Shown here piece by piece: positions 9,414 through 18,865 of a DNA stretch of 64,000 bases (position 1 is the first letter of the stretch; each line of letters opens with the position of its first letter). The position numbers and the translations under genes were made by a program. The notes under the pieces are model-generated. The model was given only the letters and a program-made list of their open reading frames with translations, was not told the DNA's origin and did no database searches. Origin of the DNA: Calothrix sp. NIES-4105 (GTDB lineage Bacteria; Cyanobacteriota; Cyanobacteriia; Cyanobacteriales; Nostocaceae); the NCBI RefSeq assembly GCF_002368415.1, contig NZ_AP018290.1, forward strand, positions 2,607,470 through 2,671,469, read 5' to 3'.

Positions 9414-10757
9414 ATGTCTAAGTACGACTCCCATTTAAAATGTTCGTTTTGTGGCAAGTCTCAAGAGCAGGTGCGTAAGCTAATCGCTGGGCCGGGAGTC
9501 TACATCTGCGACGAGTGCGTAGACTTGTGCAATGAAATACTAGATGAGGAGTTGCTCGACACAAACGGTGCTGCGGCTTCCCAACCTGCACGTCCAGCAG
9601 AACAGCCACAAAAACGTCGCACTCGTTCCAGCAGTCTCTCGTTTAATCAAATTCCCAAACCACGAGAGATAAAGAAGTATCTTGACGAACACGTTATTGG
9701 TCAAGATGAAGCCAAAAAAGTACTATCAGTTGCAGTCTATAACCACTATAAACGGTTGTCGATTCTCCAATCGAAAGGAACTGGTAAAGCTGCGACTGAT
9801 GACGTGGTTGAGTTACAAAAATCTAATATTTTATTAATTGGTCCTACAGGTTGCGGAAAAACGTTACTAGCTCAGACGCTTGCAAAAATTCTCGATGTAC
9901 CTTTCGCTGTAGCTGATGCGACTACCTTAACCGAAGCTGGTTATGTAGGTGAAGACGTAGAAAACATTTTGCTGCGACTTTTACAGGTAGCAGACCTTGA
10001 TGTTGAAGAAGCGCAGCGCGGTATTATTTACATCGACGAAATCGATAAAATTGCTCGTAAGAGTGAAAATCCATCGATTACGCGCGATGTTTCTGGTGAA
10101 GGTGTACAGCAAGCGTTATTAAAGATGCTTGAAGGCACTGTTGCCAATGTACCTCCACAAGGTGGACGGAAGCATCCTTATCAAGATTGTATCCAAATTG
10201 ATACAAGTAACATCTTGTTTGTTTGTGGCGGCGCCTTCGTTGGTTTAGAGAAAGTTGTAGAACAGAGAATTGGGAAAAAGTCAATAGGCTTTGTACAACC
10301 AGGCGAAGGGCAATCGAAAGAAAAGCGTATCGCCGATACATTACATCATTTGGAACCAGACGATTTAGTAAAATTTGGGATGATACCCGAATTTATTGGA
10401 CGGGTGCCAATGGTAGCAGTAGTTGACCCACTCGACGAAGAAGCTTTAATGGCAATTTTGACACAGCCACGAAGTGCCCTAGTCAAGCAATATCAAAAAC
10501 TACTCAAAATGGACAACGTGCAGCTTGAGTTTAAATCTGAAGCATTGCGAGCTATCGCGCAGGAAGCATATCGTCGAAAAACAGGTGCCCGCGCGTTACG
10601 TGGTATTATTGAGGAATTAATGCTTGATGTGATGTACGAATTACCTTCACGTAAAGACGTAGGTCGTTGTACAGTAACACGAGAAATGGTGGAAAAACGC
10701 TCTACTGCCGAACTTATAATCCACCCATCTTCACTACCAAAACCCGAATCAGCGTAA
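9414..10757 (+). CDS. clpX: ATP-dependent Clp protease ATP-binding subunit ClpX
   Basis: AAA+ unfoldase delivering substrates to ClpP. The 447-aa product has the N-terminal C4 zinc finger (C10, C13, C32, C35), Walker A GPTGCGKT at 143-150, pore loop GYVGED at 176-181 and Walker B IIYIDEID at 204-211. It also has the ClpP-docking IGF tripeptide in [10 protein letters not shown] and the sensor-2 GARALR motif. A low-complexity linker (A/P/Q/R, residues 52-72) separates the zinc finger from the ATPase. It is the third gene of tig-clpP-clpX, and a GGCGCC site lies inside it. Confidence 0.96.
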   Translation: MSKYDSHLKCSFCGKSQEQVRKLIAGPGVYICDECVDLCNEILDEELLDTNGAAASQPARPAEQPQKRRTRSSSLSFNQIPKPREIKKYLDEHVIGQDEAKKVLSVAVYNHYKRLSILQSKGTGKAATDDVVELQKSNILLIGPTGCGKTLLAQTLAKILDVPFAVADATTLTEAGYVGEDVENILLRLLQVADLDVEEAQRGIIYIDEIDKIARKSENPSITRDVSGEGVQQALLKMLEGTVANVPPQGGRKHPYQDCIQIDTSNILFVCGGAFVGLEKVVEQRIGKKSIGFVQPGEGQSKEKRIADTLHHLEPDDLVKFGMIPEFIGRVPMVAVVDPLDEEALMAILTQPRSALVKQYQKLLKMDNVQLEFKSEALRAIAQEAYRRKTGARALRGIIEELMLDVMYELPSRKDVGRCTVTREMVEKRSTAELIIHPSSLPKPESA

Positions 10758-10762
10758 TAAAG

Positions 10763-11015
10763 GTTAAGAGTTAGGAGTTAAGAGTTAGGAGGCGCGGAGT
10801 ACAGACTGAATTAATTTGGTCTGTACAAGTTAAGAAGAGTTATTAAGTTAGAAATTTAATTTGATTCGATTTGAAGAATAATAAATAAAGTATTTATTAT
10901 TATTATCGATTCCTAACTCCTGTACGGGCGGGTTCATTAAAATTTCCGATTATTTACCAGAGTATAGATAAACCCGCCCCTGCTAACTCATAACTCCTAA
11001 CTCCTAACTCTTAAC
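10763..11015. repeat. Composite inverted-repeat region between clpX and the hydrolase gene
   Basis: Outer arms are tandem GTTAAGAGTTAGGAG units at 10763-10791 and their complement (CTCCTAACTCCTAACTC...) at 10984-11015. Inside lie ACAGAC...GTCTGT (10801-10824) and a 9-bp pair GGGCGGGTT (10926-10934) / AACCCGCCC (10971-10979). The right outer arm ends exactly at the ATG of the next gene. This is typical of short repeats inserted between cyanobacterial genes. Confidence 0.75.
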
Positions 11016-11906
11016 ATGTCCTACATTAATATACGTGGCATTGAACACTACTATGAATGGATAAAACAACCATCAGAGACGCAAAAACCTGTGATGGTAT
11101 TTATTCATGGTTGGGCAGGTTCCGCTCGTTATTGGCAAACTACAGCGCAAGCTTTGTCAGAAAATTTTGATTGTTTACTTTATGATATGCGTGGGTTTGG
11201 ACGTTCCAAGGGCAAACCCAGCACTTTAGAAGCTAGTGAAGCTATAGCTGAGTCGCAATCAATACAAGAGGAAGCCGAAGCAATTCAAGAACTAAATTAC
11301 GAACTTGAAGAGTATGCTTACGATTTAGCAGCTTTATTAGATAAACTGCAACTTCAGAAAGTTTACATTAATGCTCACTCGATGGGCGCCTCTATAGCTA
11401 CATTATTTCTCAACCGCTACCCGCAACAAGTCTCAAAAGCAATTTTGACATGTAGCGGTGTATTCGAGTACGACGAAAAAGCCTTTGCTGCATTTCATAA
11501 ATTTGGAGGCTACGTAGTTAAATTTAGACCCAGATGGTTAGGGAAAATACCGTTTGTTGACAGAATGTTTATGGCGCGCTTTTTACACCGTTCGATTCCT
11601 GCATCCGAACGTCAAGCGTTTTTAGAAGATTTTTTAGTAGCAGATTACGAAGCCGCATTGGGGACAATTTTTACTTCTGTAAGTAAATACCAAGCCGAAG
11701 TAATGCCAGGAGAATTTGAAAAATTAACCGTGCCAACACTTCTAATTTCAGGGGAATATGACCAGATTATTCCTGCTAATTTGGGACGTAAAGCAGCAGC
11801 ATTAACCGATAAAGTTCAGCTTGTAGTCATGAAAGATACAGCGCACTTTCCCATGTTAGAAGACGCAGAGACTTATTTGAAGGTGGTGCAAGAATTTTTG
11901 AGTTAA
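11016..11906 (+). CDS. Alpha/beta hydrolase
   Basis: The 296-residue alpha/beta-hydrolase fold protein has the oxyanion-hole segment FIHGWAGSARYW, the nucleophile elbow AHSMGAS, an Asp in ISGEYDQIIPA and the catalytic His in KDTAHFPMLED. The substrate cannot be told; the closest relatives by feel are haloperoxidase/MhpC-like cytosolic hydrolases. An unusual 25-residue Glu/Ala-rich insertion (about residues 70-95, EASEAIAESQSIQEEAEAIQ) sits after the GRSKG turn and may extend the cap. No Shine-Dalgarno is present because the repeat arm runs up to the ATG. It is convergent with the GntR gene. Confidence 0.8.
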   Translation: MSYINIRGIEHYYEWIKQPSETQKPVMVFIHGWAGSARYWQTTAQALSENFDCLLYDMRGFGRSKGKPSTLEASEAIAESQSIQEEAEAIQELNYELEEYAYDLAALLDKLQLQKVYINAHSMGASIATLFLNRYPQQVSKAILTCSGVFEYDEKAFAAFHKFGGYVVKFRPRWLGKIPFVDRMFMARFLHRSIPASERQAFLEDFLVADYEAALGTIFTSVSKYQAEVMPGEFEKLTVPTLLISGEYDQIIPANLGRKAAALTDKVQLVVMKDTAHFPMLEDAETYLKVVQEFLS

Positions 11907-11941
11907 TGATATTGTTAGTAGTTATTACTAACTACTAACTT

Positions 11942-12928
11942 TTATCCTAAACCCAATTCACGTCGCAGTAAGCTAATTGATTTTTCACCAATATAATTAT
12001 CGGTACGAACAACTTTAGGCGGACGAATAATATCATCTACAACTACTTGTATAGACGCTTGTACTGCTGTAGAACTTGCTTCATCGCTACAGAAAATTAA
12101 GTGCGCGCGTTTTACTATTGCGTGCAGTTTGTATGTGTCTTTTGGTTGGGAGGTCATCACTAAAAGTTCATCACCTCGAATACCGTGGATAATTACCTCG
12201 GTCGCGCGCAAAATTCCCGAACTGACGCTAACAATACCAATACAGCTATCTGTAGGCAAGCTTCTAACAATGTTAAGTTCCTTGGCGTAGTCATGAATAT
12301 CAAGTGGAATAACACGTACAGATTTAGGAGCAGCTATAGATTCAACATCAGCAATAAAATAACGACTAGTAACAACTGTCGCACTCGAAGTTTGTTCAAG
12401 TACTGATGCTAATTCTTCAGTTGCTACAAGCTGTACAGGAATCTTCAACGCTTGCTCTAATTCACCTGCCATTAATTCACCAGCACCAATATCCTGTCTA
12501 GGTACTGCGACTAATACTCTAGCACTACAACGTAATCTCCAATCAATTTCAGCTAAAAATATCTCGCGCGCTTGAGAAAGTGTACAACCTTGGGTAAGTA
12601 AATCATCGAGCGCTTGTTGAACAACTTTGTATGCTTGCGGGTACTGTTCAAGAATTGGAGACCGTAATCTGCTTCCTCCTTCGTGTCCTTGAGCGCGCAC
12701 GTAAATTCCTGAACCAGCAAGACTTTCTACAAATCCGTCTTCTTCAAGCTGGCGGTATACTTTGCTAATTGTATTACGGTGTAAACCAGTTTGCATAGCA
12801 AGAGCGCGCGTGCTTGGCAACTTGTAGCCAGGTGGATACTGCCTAGATGCAATCGCAAATCGAATTTGATTAAACAGTTGATTTGACGCAGGAATTTCGC
12901 TATCGGGTTGAATGCGGAATTGAATCAT
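11942..12928 (-). CDS. GntR-family transcriptional regulator
   Basis: The N-terminal winged helix-turn-helix (about residues 10-75: ASNQLFNQIRFAIASRQ, LPSTRALAMQTGLHRNTIS, VYRQLEEDG) is the GntR signature. The remaining 240 residues form a ligand/effector domain I cannot name; it is typical of a cyanobacterial GntR subgroup (YtrA-like HTH with a long C-terminus). I place the start at the ATG at 12928 (MIQFRIQPDSEIPAS), giving 328 aa, since GGTGGAG then has about 9-base spacing; a GTG at 12943 is the alternative. It is divergent from the dienelactone-hydrolase gene and may control it (inference from arrangement only). Confidence 0.85.
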   Translation of the reverse strand: MIQFRIQPDSEIPASNQLFNQIRFAIASRQYPPGYKLPSTRALAMQTGLHRNTISKVYRQLEEDGFVESLAGSGIYVRAQGHEGGSRLRSPILEQYPQAYKVVQQALDDLLTQGCTLSQAREIFLAEIDWRLRCSARVLVAVPRQDIGAGELMAGELEQALKIPVQLVATEELASVLEQTSSATVVTSRYFIADVESIAAPKSVRVIPLDIHDYAKELNIVRSLPTDSCIGIVSVSSGILRATEVIIHGIRGDELLVMTSQPKDTYKLHAIVKRAHLIFCSDEASSTAVQASIQVVVDDIIRPPKVVRTDNYIGEKSISLLRRELGLG

Positions 12929-13075
12929 TACCATATGCTCCACCGAAACTGGTAGCCTTATGCGACCAGATACATGTACTACTTGTCAAATAATTGATTT
13001 ATACATTGAATGGTCTTGATAAAAATGAACAATGCATAAAGTGCCTTAAAAAGGTAACTTAATTGGAGATAACCC

Positions 13076-13124
13076 GCTTATTACTAGCATAAAGATGCAT
13101 GTAATAAGCACACGCTACTAGTAA
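13076..13124. promoter_or_regulatory. Overlapping inverted repeats upstream of the DLH gene
   Basis: Perfect 9-bp arms GCTTATTAC (13076-13084) and GTAATAAGC (13101-13109) overlap a second pair, TTACTAG (13081-13087) and CTAGTAA (13118-13124). Because the left arm is shared the two hairpins exclude each other. They lie 9-57 bp before the ATG of the hydrolase and about 150 bp from the divergent GntR start, so an operator or a folded leader are both possible. Confidence 0.45.
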
Positions 13125-13132
13125 AAACTATT

Positions 13133-13909
13133 ATGACAGAGAGCGCAATCGATACCTCAACCATTAAAGTATCGCAAGCTACACTAATCGATGGTGTTGC
13201 CCCTTCTTTTGAACTACCGTTGTATGCGTACTTAGCATATCCAAGTACACCTGGTGTCTACCCAGGTATAGTAGTACTGCAAGAAATTTTTGGTGTCAAC
13301 GCGCACATTCGTTCTTGTACGGAAAGAATTGCGCGCGAAGGTTATGTTGCAATTGCACCAGCATTATTTGAACGTGTTGCACCCGGATATGAATCTGGCT
13401 ACACAAGCTCTGATGTAGAAATTGGTCGTCATTATGCTTGGGGACAAACTAAAGCAAACGAACTCTTGAGTGATATTCAAGCCGCGATCAACTACCTAAA
13501 AACCCTACCTAATGTTAAAAAGGAAGGCTTTGGCTGTATCGGATTTTGCTTTGGTGGGCACGTAGCATACCTGGCGGCAACTTTACCAGACATCAAGGCT
13601 ACTGCTTCATTTTACGGTGCAAGAATTACTACGACCACACCCGGAGGAGGTGGCGCGACTCTTGAGCGTACGACGGAGATAAAAGGTACATTATATGCGT
13701 TTTTTGGCATGGAAGATGCGAGTATTCCAGCTGACCAAGTTGATCAAATAGAAGCTTCGTTAGAAAAATATAGAATACCATCACGTGTCTTTCGCTACGA
13801 TGGAGCTGACCACGGATTTTTTTGCGACCATCGCAAAAGCTATAATCCATTAGCTGCAAACGATGCTTGGGAAAAAGTCAAACAACTGTTTGCACAACAA
13901 CTAAGTTAA
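13133..13909 (+). CDS. Dienelactone hydrolase family protein
   Basis: A 258-aa protein of the DLH family (carboxymethylenebutenolidase-like alpha/beta hydrolases). It has the early Glu (LQEIFGVN), the nucleophile Cys in CIGFCFGGH, and Asp/His in GMEDASIPADQV and GADHGFFCDHR. In this family the nucleophile is a cysteine, as here. Cyanobacterial members are soluble enzymes without an assigned substrate. An insertion TTTPGGGGATLERTTEI (about 164-180) before the Asp strand is longer than usual. It is divergent from a GntR regulator. Confidence 0.88.
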   Translation: MTESAIDTSTIKVSQATLIDGVAPSFELPLYAYLAYPSTPGVYPGIVVLQEIFGVNAHIRSCTERIAREGYVAIAPALFERVAPGYESGYTSSDVEIGRHYAWGQTKANELLSDIQAAINYLKTLPNVKKEGFGCIGFCFGGHVAYLAATLPDIKATASFYGARITTTTPGGGGATLERTTEIKGTLYAFFGMEDASIPADQVDQIEASLEKYRIPSRVFRYDGADHGFFCDHRKSYNPLAANDAWEKVKQLFAQQLS

Positions 13910-13978
13910 TGGGTATTGGGCATTGCCCTGTTTCAATTGTCTGTTCCCATTAGCTAGATATTTATTTTGTATAAAGTC

Positions 13979-14878
13979 ATGAATTCTGAAACCAAATCTC
14001 AAAAAGCTGATTCATCATTTACGATGGATGATTTCGCCAAGGCTCTTGAAACACACGACTACCAGTTCCAAAAAGGACAATTGGTTAATGGTAAAGTGTT
14101 TCAAATCGACCATGATGGCGCCTACGTTGATATTGGCGGTAAAGCCAGTGCGTTTTTACCTCGCGATGAAGCTTCTTTGAGAACTGTTACTGATTTGTCA
14201 GAGGTACTGCCACTAGATGAAAAATTAGATTTCGTTATTATTCGCGAACAAGATGCAGAGGGACAAGTCACAATTTCTCGGCGCCAGTTAGAAATTCGCC
14301 ACATTTGGGAACGACTTGTGGTCATGAAAGAAAATAACCAAAGTGTGGAAGCGCGAGTCGTTGGTGTCAATAAAGGTGGTGTCAACATCGATGTTTTAGG
14401 TGTGCGCGGGTTTATACCGCGTTCACACTTACTTGAACGTGATAATTTAGAGGCACTCAAAGGGAAAACTCTGACTGTAGGTTTTTTAGAAGTAGAAGAA
14501 GCTAATAAACGCTTGATACTATCACAACGCTTAGTAACTCGCTCTGCCAGCTTCAGCACGCTTTCAATAAATCAACTCGTTGAAGGTAAAATAACTGGTA
14601 TAAAACCCTTCGGTGTATTTGTAGAGCTAGACGGGGTTGGTGCCTTACTTCATATCAAGCAAGTGACTCAAAAGTTTATCGACAACCTCGAAAAAGTCTT
14701 TCAAATTGGTCAGCCTATTAAAGCTGTAATCATCGATATTGACGAATCTAAAGGTCGTGTTGCGCTTTCTACAAGAGTTTTAGAGACTTACCCCGGCGAA
14801 ATTCTCGAACACATGGAAGAAGTTATGGCTACTGCCGAAGCGCGCGCCCAAAAAGTTAAAAACAAAGGTATCGAGTAG
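13979..14878 (+). CDS. Short S1-type RNA-binding protein (cyanobacterial Rps1 paralogue)
   Basis: The 299-aa protein has three S1 OB-fold repeats: about 32-100 (GQLVNGKVFQIDHDGAYVDI), about 117-180 (RVVGVNKGGVNIDVLGVRGF) and about 195-265 (LVEGKITGIKPFGVFVELDG). The N-terminus (SSFTMDDFAKALETHDY) matches the second Rps1 form of cyanobacteria (Rps1b/Nbp1-like) rather than the longer ribosomal S1. Such proteins bind mRNA leaders, and a role in Shine-Dalgarno-independent initiation has been proposed for the family. The start is ATG at 13979; a TTG 12 bases upstream is less likely. A strong hairpin follows the stop. Confidence 0.88.
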   Translation: MNSETKSQKADSSFTMDDFAKALETHDYQFQKGQLVNGKVFQIDHDGAYVDIGGKASAFLPRDEASLRTVTDLSEVLPLDEKLDFVIIREQDAEGQVTISRRQLEIRHIWERLVVMKENNQSVEARVVGVNKGGVNIDVLGVRGFIPRSHLLERDNLEALKGKTLTVGFLEVEEANKRLILSQRLVTRSASFSTLSINQLVEGKITGIKPFGVFVELDGVGALLHIKQVTQKFIDNLEKVFQIGQPIKAVIIDIDESKGRVALSTRVLETYPGEILEHMEEVMATAEARAQKVKNKGIE

Positions 14879-14905
14879 ATATTTAAAAGACATCTCCAGT
14901 CATAA

Positions 14906-14936
14906 TGTAGAAACCGAGTTAAATTCGGTTTCTACA
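14906..14936 (+). terminator. Hairpin downstream of the S1 gene
   Basis: Perfect 12-bp stem TGTAGAAACCGA / TCGGTTTCTACA with a 7-base loop, nested within outer arms CATCTCCAG (about 14890) and CTGGAGATA (about 14970). No poly-T follows, so this may be a repeat element rather than a terminator. Confidence 0.55.
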
Positions 14937-15375
14937 GAGGTTTCAGAAGACGCACTTCGGAATTTCTGGAGATATCTAAAAATCGAAGGATAGGCATTCA
15001 CTATACAAACAAGATAGCCAACCTACCCCGGAAGCACAGCCGGAATACAACGTAGTATCTTACACTTTAAGCGTTCCTCTGCTATCGAGGGTGGCAAAAT
15101 ACACCCCTAGCAGTTTTTCTTAGTTTAACTTACCATTTTTTAAATAGCTTGCCATAGAGGAATATTTCACATTCGTATAAATTATATTTATTGAATCAAT
15201 AAATATAATCACTAAATAATTATTGATTGGTGAAAAGTTCGCAACGGATGTAACGGATAGCTTATCCTTTGCAAACAAGAACATCATTTACGGCGCCTTG
15301 TATCAGAACAAATTAACTATTGGTTACATCAGTTTATAATGTGACCTACTAAAACTATTTAAATAAATATAAAAT
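14937..15375. other. Intergenic region, no gene recognised
   Basis: About 440 bp between the S1 hairpin and the tRNA-Ser 3' end. It includes an AT-rich block (15120-15240) with an imperfect palindrome around AATATAATCACTAAATAATTATTG and one GGCGCC site. I see no coding frame or RNA gene. Confidence 0.45.
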
Positions 15376-15460
15376 CGGAGAGGGTGAGATTCGAACTCAC
15401 GGATACTTTCGCATCACTCGATTTCAAGTCGAGCGCAATCGACCACTCTGCCACCTCTCC
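15376..15460 (-). tRNA. tRNA-Ser(UGA)
   Basis: On the minus strand the 85-nt sequence folds as a class II tRNA: acceptor GGAGAGG/CCTCTCC with discriminator G, anticodon stem CTCGA-CTTGAAA-TCGAG giving anticodon TGA, a long variable arm (TGATGCGAAAGTATC) and TTCGAATC in the T loop. No CCA is encoded. Confidence 0.95.
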
Positions 15461-15533
15461 AATAAAGCTGTCAGCCAATAAGCCGTCAGCTATCAGTGAA
15501 ATTCACTGAACAAGAATATATTCTACCACAAGT

Positions 15534-16436
15534 TTAAACAGGTTGCACTACTTGATTGGTTTGTTCATACAAAATTTCAAGCGAGGCGATACTGAAGTCT
15601 TCGCCAACCCATACGGATGAGGCTTGAGTCACCACACCATTATCCATATGAACTATTGAGAAATTTCGCTGTTTTCCAGTATTTGTATCGATAATTCGGG
15701 GTACAGCAGCCGCGTTTAGGTAAATTATTCCTTCTGGGCTTTTAAAGACGCGCTTACGAATAACCCTCTTAGTATGTCGCAACGCATGGTGCATGTGTCC
15801 GAAGGTTACTAAGGGTATCTTTTTATCGGTCGTAATTGCTTGAGATATTACGGACGCAAAATCTGGGTCGCCAAAATCACCGCCAATTGGGTGCCAGTCT
15901 TTGCCACATGGGTCTTCTGCTCTATCTCCTAAACCTGATGGGCCGTTATGACCTAGAAAAATAATTGTTTCATAAGCTGCGTTTTTGACAGACTCCAAAA
16001 TTCGGGCTGCTGATTCCTCTAAAGTTGTTACGTTATAACGCTGCTTGCAGATATCAGCGAACTTCATATCTGGACCACCCCAACTAAATGGGCGCCCACC
16101 AACTACAGTTAAATTAAATTCATCAAAATCGAGTTTAGAGTAACCAACATGGGTATCACCTAATAAATCGAGTTGTTCCTGCACCCAATCTTCTTTTGTG
16201 CGGTCATAAGGGCACTTCTTGCGTCCCCATTCGGTAGCAGAATACCAGGCATCGTGGTTGCCCATGATTACTGCTTTGGGGATGTCAAGAGATGCAACCA
16301 AGCGGACTACATCCACTGACTCGTTACCAAAATCCCCAACAAATAGTACTAAGTCCACTCCCAGCGTATGAAGCGCTATTTGATCTTCCTCTTCCCACTG
16401 GTCGTGGACATCTCCAACTACAGCAATTTTTATCAT
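15534..16436 (-). CDS. Cyanobacterial/plant-type metallophosphoesterase
   Basis: The 300-aa calcineurin-like phosphoesterase has GDVHDQW near the N-terminus, VGDFGNE, GNHDAWY, FLGHNGPSGLG and FGHMHHAL, supplying the usual Asp/His/Asn dimetal ligands. This corresponds from memory to the TIGR04168 family shared by cyanobacteria and plants, with unknown substrate. The start at 16436 (MIKIAVVGDVHDQW) is preferred because the family begins there; an in-frame GTG at 16496 would add 20 residues without recognisable character. It ends about 75 bp upstream of the tRNA-Ser on the same strand. Confidence 0.88.
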   Translation of the reverse strand: MIKIAVVGDVHDQWEEEDQIALHTLGVDLVLFVGDFGNESVDVVRLVASLDIPKAVIMGNHDAWYSATEWGRKKCPYDRTKEDWVQEQLDLLGDTHVGYSKLDFDEFNLTVVGGRPFSWGGPDMKFADICKQRYNVTTLEESAARILESVKNAAYETIIFLGHNGPSGLGDRAEDPCGKDWHPIGGDFGDPDFASVISQAITTDKKIPLVTFGHMHHALRHTKRVIRKRVFKSPEGIIYLNAAAVPRIIDTNTGKQRNFSIVHMDNGVVTQASSVWVGEDFSIASLEILYEQTNQVVQPV

Positions 16437-16681
16437 CTTCGAGTTTATGTCTTGCCTTATGTTTCCAGCATAGGCAACATAAGGGAATTTTGACACAATC
16501 TTAAGGAAGGTGGATTACCCGATGTTGATTTTGGTAAAAAGTACTATAATTATTAAAGAACAAATACCTATCTTGCCACCACTAATAAATCTTATAATTT
16601 CCTGAGTTTACACAGGAAGGAGAGATTTTTTGTGCCAAAGCAAGAATTTAGACTTTTTAGAAAAATAGGTAACACCATACT

Positions 16682-17656
16682 GTGTTTACAACTGTACGAA
16701 GCGTATCTGAAAAGACCCAACCGGGTGCATTACCGTTAGATTTATTTGCAGCCATTGAGAGCTTGAAGAAATCCCTCAATGCTGTGGTTTTAGCGCATTA
16801 TTATCAAGAACCTGATATTCAGGATGTAGCTGATTATATTGGGGACTCGCTGCAATTAGCCAGAGCAGCTGCACAAACTGATGCTTCAGTCATAGTCTTT
16901 GCTGGTGTTCATTTTATGGCGGAGACTGCAAAAATTCTTAATCCTGATAAATTAGTACTATTACCGGATTTAGATGCTGGGTGTTCGCTAGCTGATACTT
17001 GTCCACCATCCGAATTTGCCGCATTTAAACGCGCGCATCCAGGGCATTTAGTAATTTCTTATATAAATTGCTCTGCTGAAATTAAGGCAATGAGCGATAT
17101 CATTTGTACTAGTTCCAATGCTGTTAAGATAGTTCAGCAAATACCAGCTTCGCAGCCGATAATATTTGCTCCTGACCGTAACTTAGGGCGGTATGTGATG
17201 CAGCAAACAGGACGTGATATGGTATTGTGGCAGGGAAGTTGTATTGTACACGAAACATTTTCAGAGAAGAAAATTGTACAGTTAAAAATTGCACATCCAC
17301 AAAGTGAGACAATAGCTCACCCCGAATGTGAGGAACCAGTACTGCGTCACGCTAACTATATTGGTTCAACTGCTGCGTTACTTAAATATTGTCAAGAAAG
17401 CTCTTCACAAGAATTTATTGTTGCCACCGAACCAGGAATTATCCATCAAATGCAAAAAGTGGCGCCGCATAAAACTTTCATTCCGGCGCCACCTGAGAAT
17501 AATTGTAATTGCAACGAGTGTCCGTTTATGCGGTTGAATACACTGGAAAAATTGTATTTGGCTATGAAGCTGAAGGCACCGGAGATTACTATGGATGAGG
17601 AGATACGCCTTTTAGCGTGGCGCCCAATTCAACGAATGTTAGAAATGAGTGCTTAG
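16682..17656 (+). CDS. nadA: Quinolinate synthase A
   Basis: Condenses iminoaspartate with dihydroxyacetone phosphate to quinolinate in de novo NAD synthesis, using a [4Fe-4S] cluster. The 324-aa protein has [21 protein letters not shown] near the start and the cluster cysteines in the contexts [19 protein letters not shown] and the Cys-rich [10 protein letters not shown] close to the C-terminus. It starts with GTG at 16682 (V/M-FTT, as in relatives); the Shine-Dalgarno is weak. It is a single gene, followed by a GTAGAGACG-type hairpin 22 bp after the stop. Confidence 0.95.
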   Translation: MFTTVRSVSEKTQPGALPLDLFAAIESLKKSLNAVVLAHYYQEPDIQDVADYIGDSLQLARAAAQTDASVIVFAGVHFMAETAKILNPDKLVLLPDLDAGCSLADTCPPSEFAAFKRAHPGHLVISYINCSAEIKAMSDIICTSSNAVKIVQQIPASQPIIFAPDRNLGRYVMQQTGRDMVLWQGSCIVHETFSEKKIVQLKIAHPQSETIAHPECEEPVLRHANYIGSTAALLKYCQESSSQEFIVATEPGIIHQMQKVAPHKTFIPAPPENNCNCNECPFMRLNTLEKLYLAMKLKAPEITMDEEIRLLAWRPIQRMLEMSA

Positions 17657-17678
17657 ATAAGTTAGGTTAATAAAGTTT

Positions 17679-17711
17679 GTAGAGACGCGAGTTGATTTGT
17701 CACGTCTCTAC
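17679..17711. repeat. GTAGAGACG-type hairpin repeat after nadA
   Basis: Perfect 9-bp stem GTAGAGACG/CGTCTCTAC with a 15-base loop, the same family as at 291, 59650 and 61125. Its position just after nadA would suit a transcript 3' end, but it lacks a T tract. Confidence 0.7.
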
Positions 17712-17935
17712 AAAATCATTATTCAATTACAAGTATTATTACTTAAAAAATAGTGTTTATAAGTTGAGTTATAAAATATATCTTAAATTTAGATATCTAA
17801 GTGCAAGAATAAATAACAAATGTATATATAAACACATTTGTAAACTAAACTAAATCTAATCATCTGAAATTTTTGTTGTAAGTTGAGTGATGATAAAGCT
17901 ATATTTTGGACTTTGTTAAATTTTATTAAAATTAA

Positions 17936-18865
17936 CTAGTTATTCTTTTCTGCTTCCTTCTGCGCTGCCTCACTGTATTGACGGTATAACTTTGTTCTAA
18001 TTAGCGCTTCCTGATAGCGACTATGGCTTTGCGGAACTTTGCTCATTAAATCAGACGCGCGCTGCCAACTTGCGGCAACTTCCAGCCATTGAGTTGAATT
18101 GCGAGCTTTTTTTCCACTTGCTGTTGTTTGATTTGCAATTCTAACTGCATCAGCAAACGGGTCTTCAATAGAAGCTAAGTTATTTTGGTTGGGGGTACTT
18201 TGAGATTTCCCTTCATCAAGATTGTTGGAATTTTGTGGTTCTACAGACTTGGTTATGGGTGTTGGTGTATTTGAATTAGATTTTAGAATCGGCACTTTTA
18301 GATGATTACCGAATAAATTATAAATGGCTAGACTAGCCACTCCAAAACACAAACATAAACTCACACCTAGAAAAAACCATCCCCAAGCTGAATTTTTAGA
18401 TTTTTTCTTATTGTAAATAACTATTGCACCCGGCGCCTGAGCTTTGGGGAAACTAATCTTTGGTTCTGTCTTTCGTTCCTGGAAGTCTTTAACAAATTGC
18501 TGCAAAGCGTTCGGTTTTTCTAAAGTTATTTCCTCTGACCAGAGTAATTGATTGTCTGGGTCGCGGCTAATTTCTTCGAGCCAAAGTAATTGCTGCTCGC
18601 GGACAATACGGCTATTAACGTTTATTTTATAAATATTTCTTGGAGCAATTTGTTCGATAATTTGACGAATTGTATTGACCAGGCTTGATTTTTCAAGTCT
18701 ATCTTCGCTACGTGCTTCACAAAGTAATTGCAGCACTCCATTTGAGAACATAGCCCTGGTTCTGACACCTGAAGATGCCAATCTTTGATTCAATACTTGA
18801 ATTATCGCAGCAACACTTCCTTGCTGCGCTTGCCAGAGAATATCGTTGATCCTATCTACCATCAT
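17936..18865 (-). CDS. Single-pass membrane protein, unknown function
   Basis: A 309-residue protein in three parts. An N-terminal globular domain (about 1-110) begins DRINDILWQAQQGSVAAIIQVLN. Then come a Lys-rich linker and one membrane span (about 168-193, WGWFFLGVSLCLCFGVASLAIYNLF). A Ser/Asn/Pro-rich spacer is followed by a C-terminal helical hairpin with the AA-W-RA-DLM-VP....Y..AL pattern, resembling the VP-repeat seen at positions 1-282. This looks like a conserved cyanobacterial family; no catalytic motif was recognised. Topology is probably N-terminus in the cytoplasm, with the repeat domain outside or in the lumen. Confidence 0.7.
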   Translation of the reverse strand: MMVDRINDILWQAQQGSVAAIIQVLNQRLASSGVRTRAMFSNGVLQLLCEARSEDRLEKSSLVNTIRQIIEQIAPRNIYKINVNSRIVREQQLLWLEEISRDPDNQLLWSEEITLEKPNALQQFVKDFQERKTEPKISFPKAQAPGAIVIYNKKKSKNSAWGWFFLGVSLCLCFGVASLAIYNLFGNHLKVPILKSNSNTPTPITKSVEPQNSNNLDEGKSQSTPNQNNLASIEDPFADAVRIANQTTASGKKARNSTQWLEVAASWQRASDLMSKVPQSHSRYQEALIRTKLYRQYSEAAQKEAEKNN

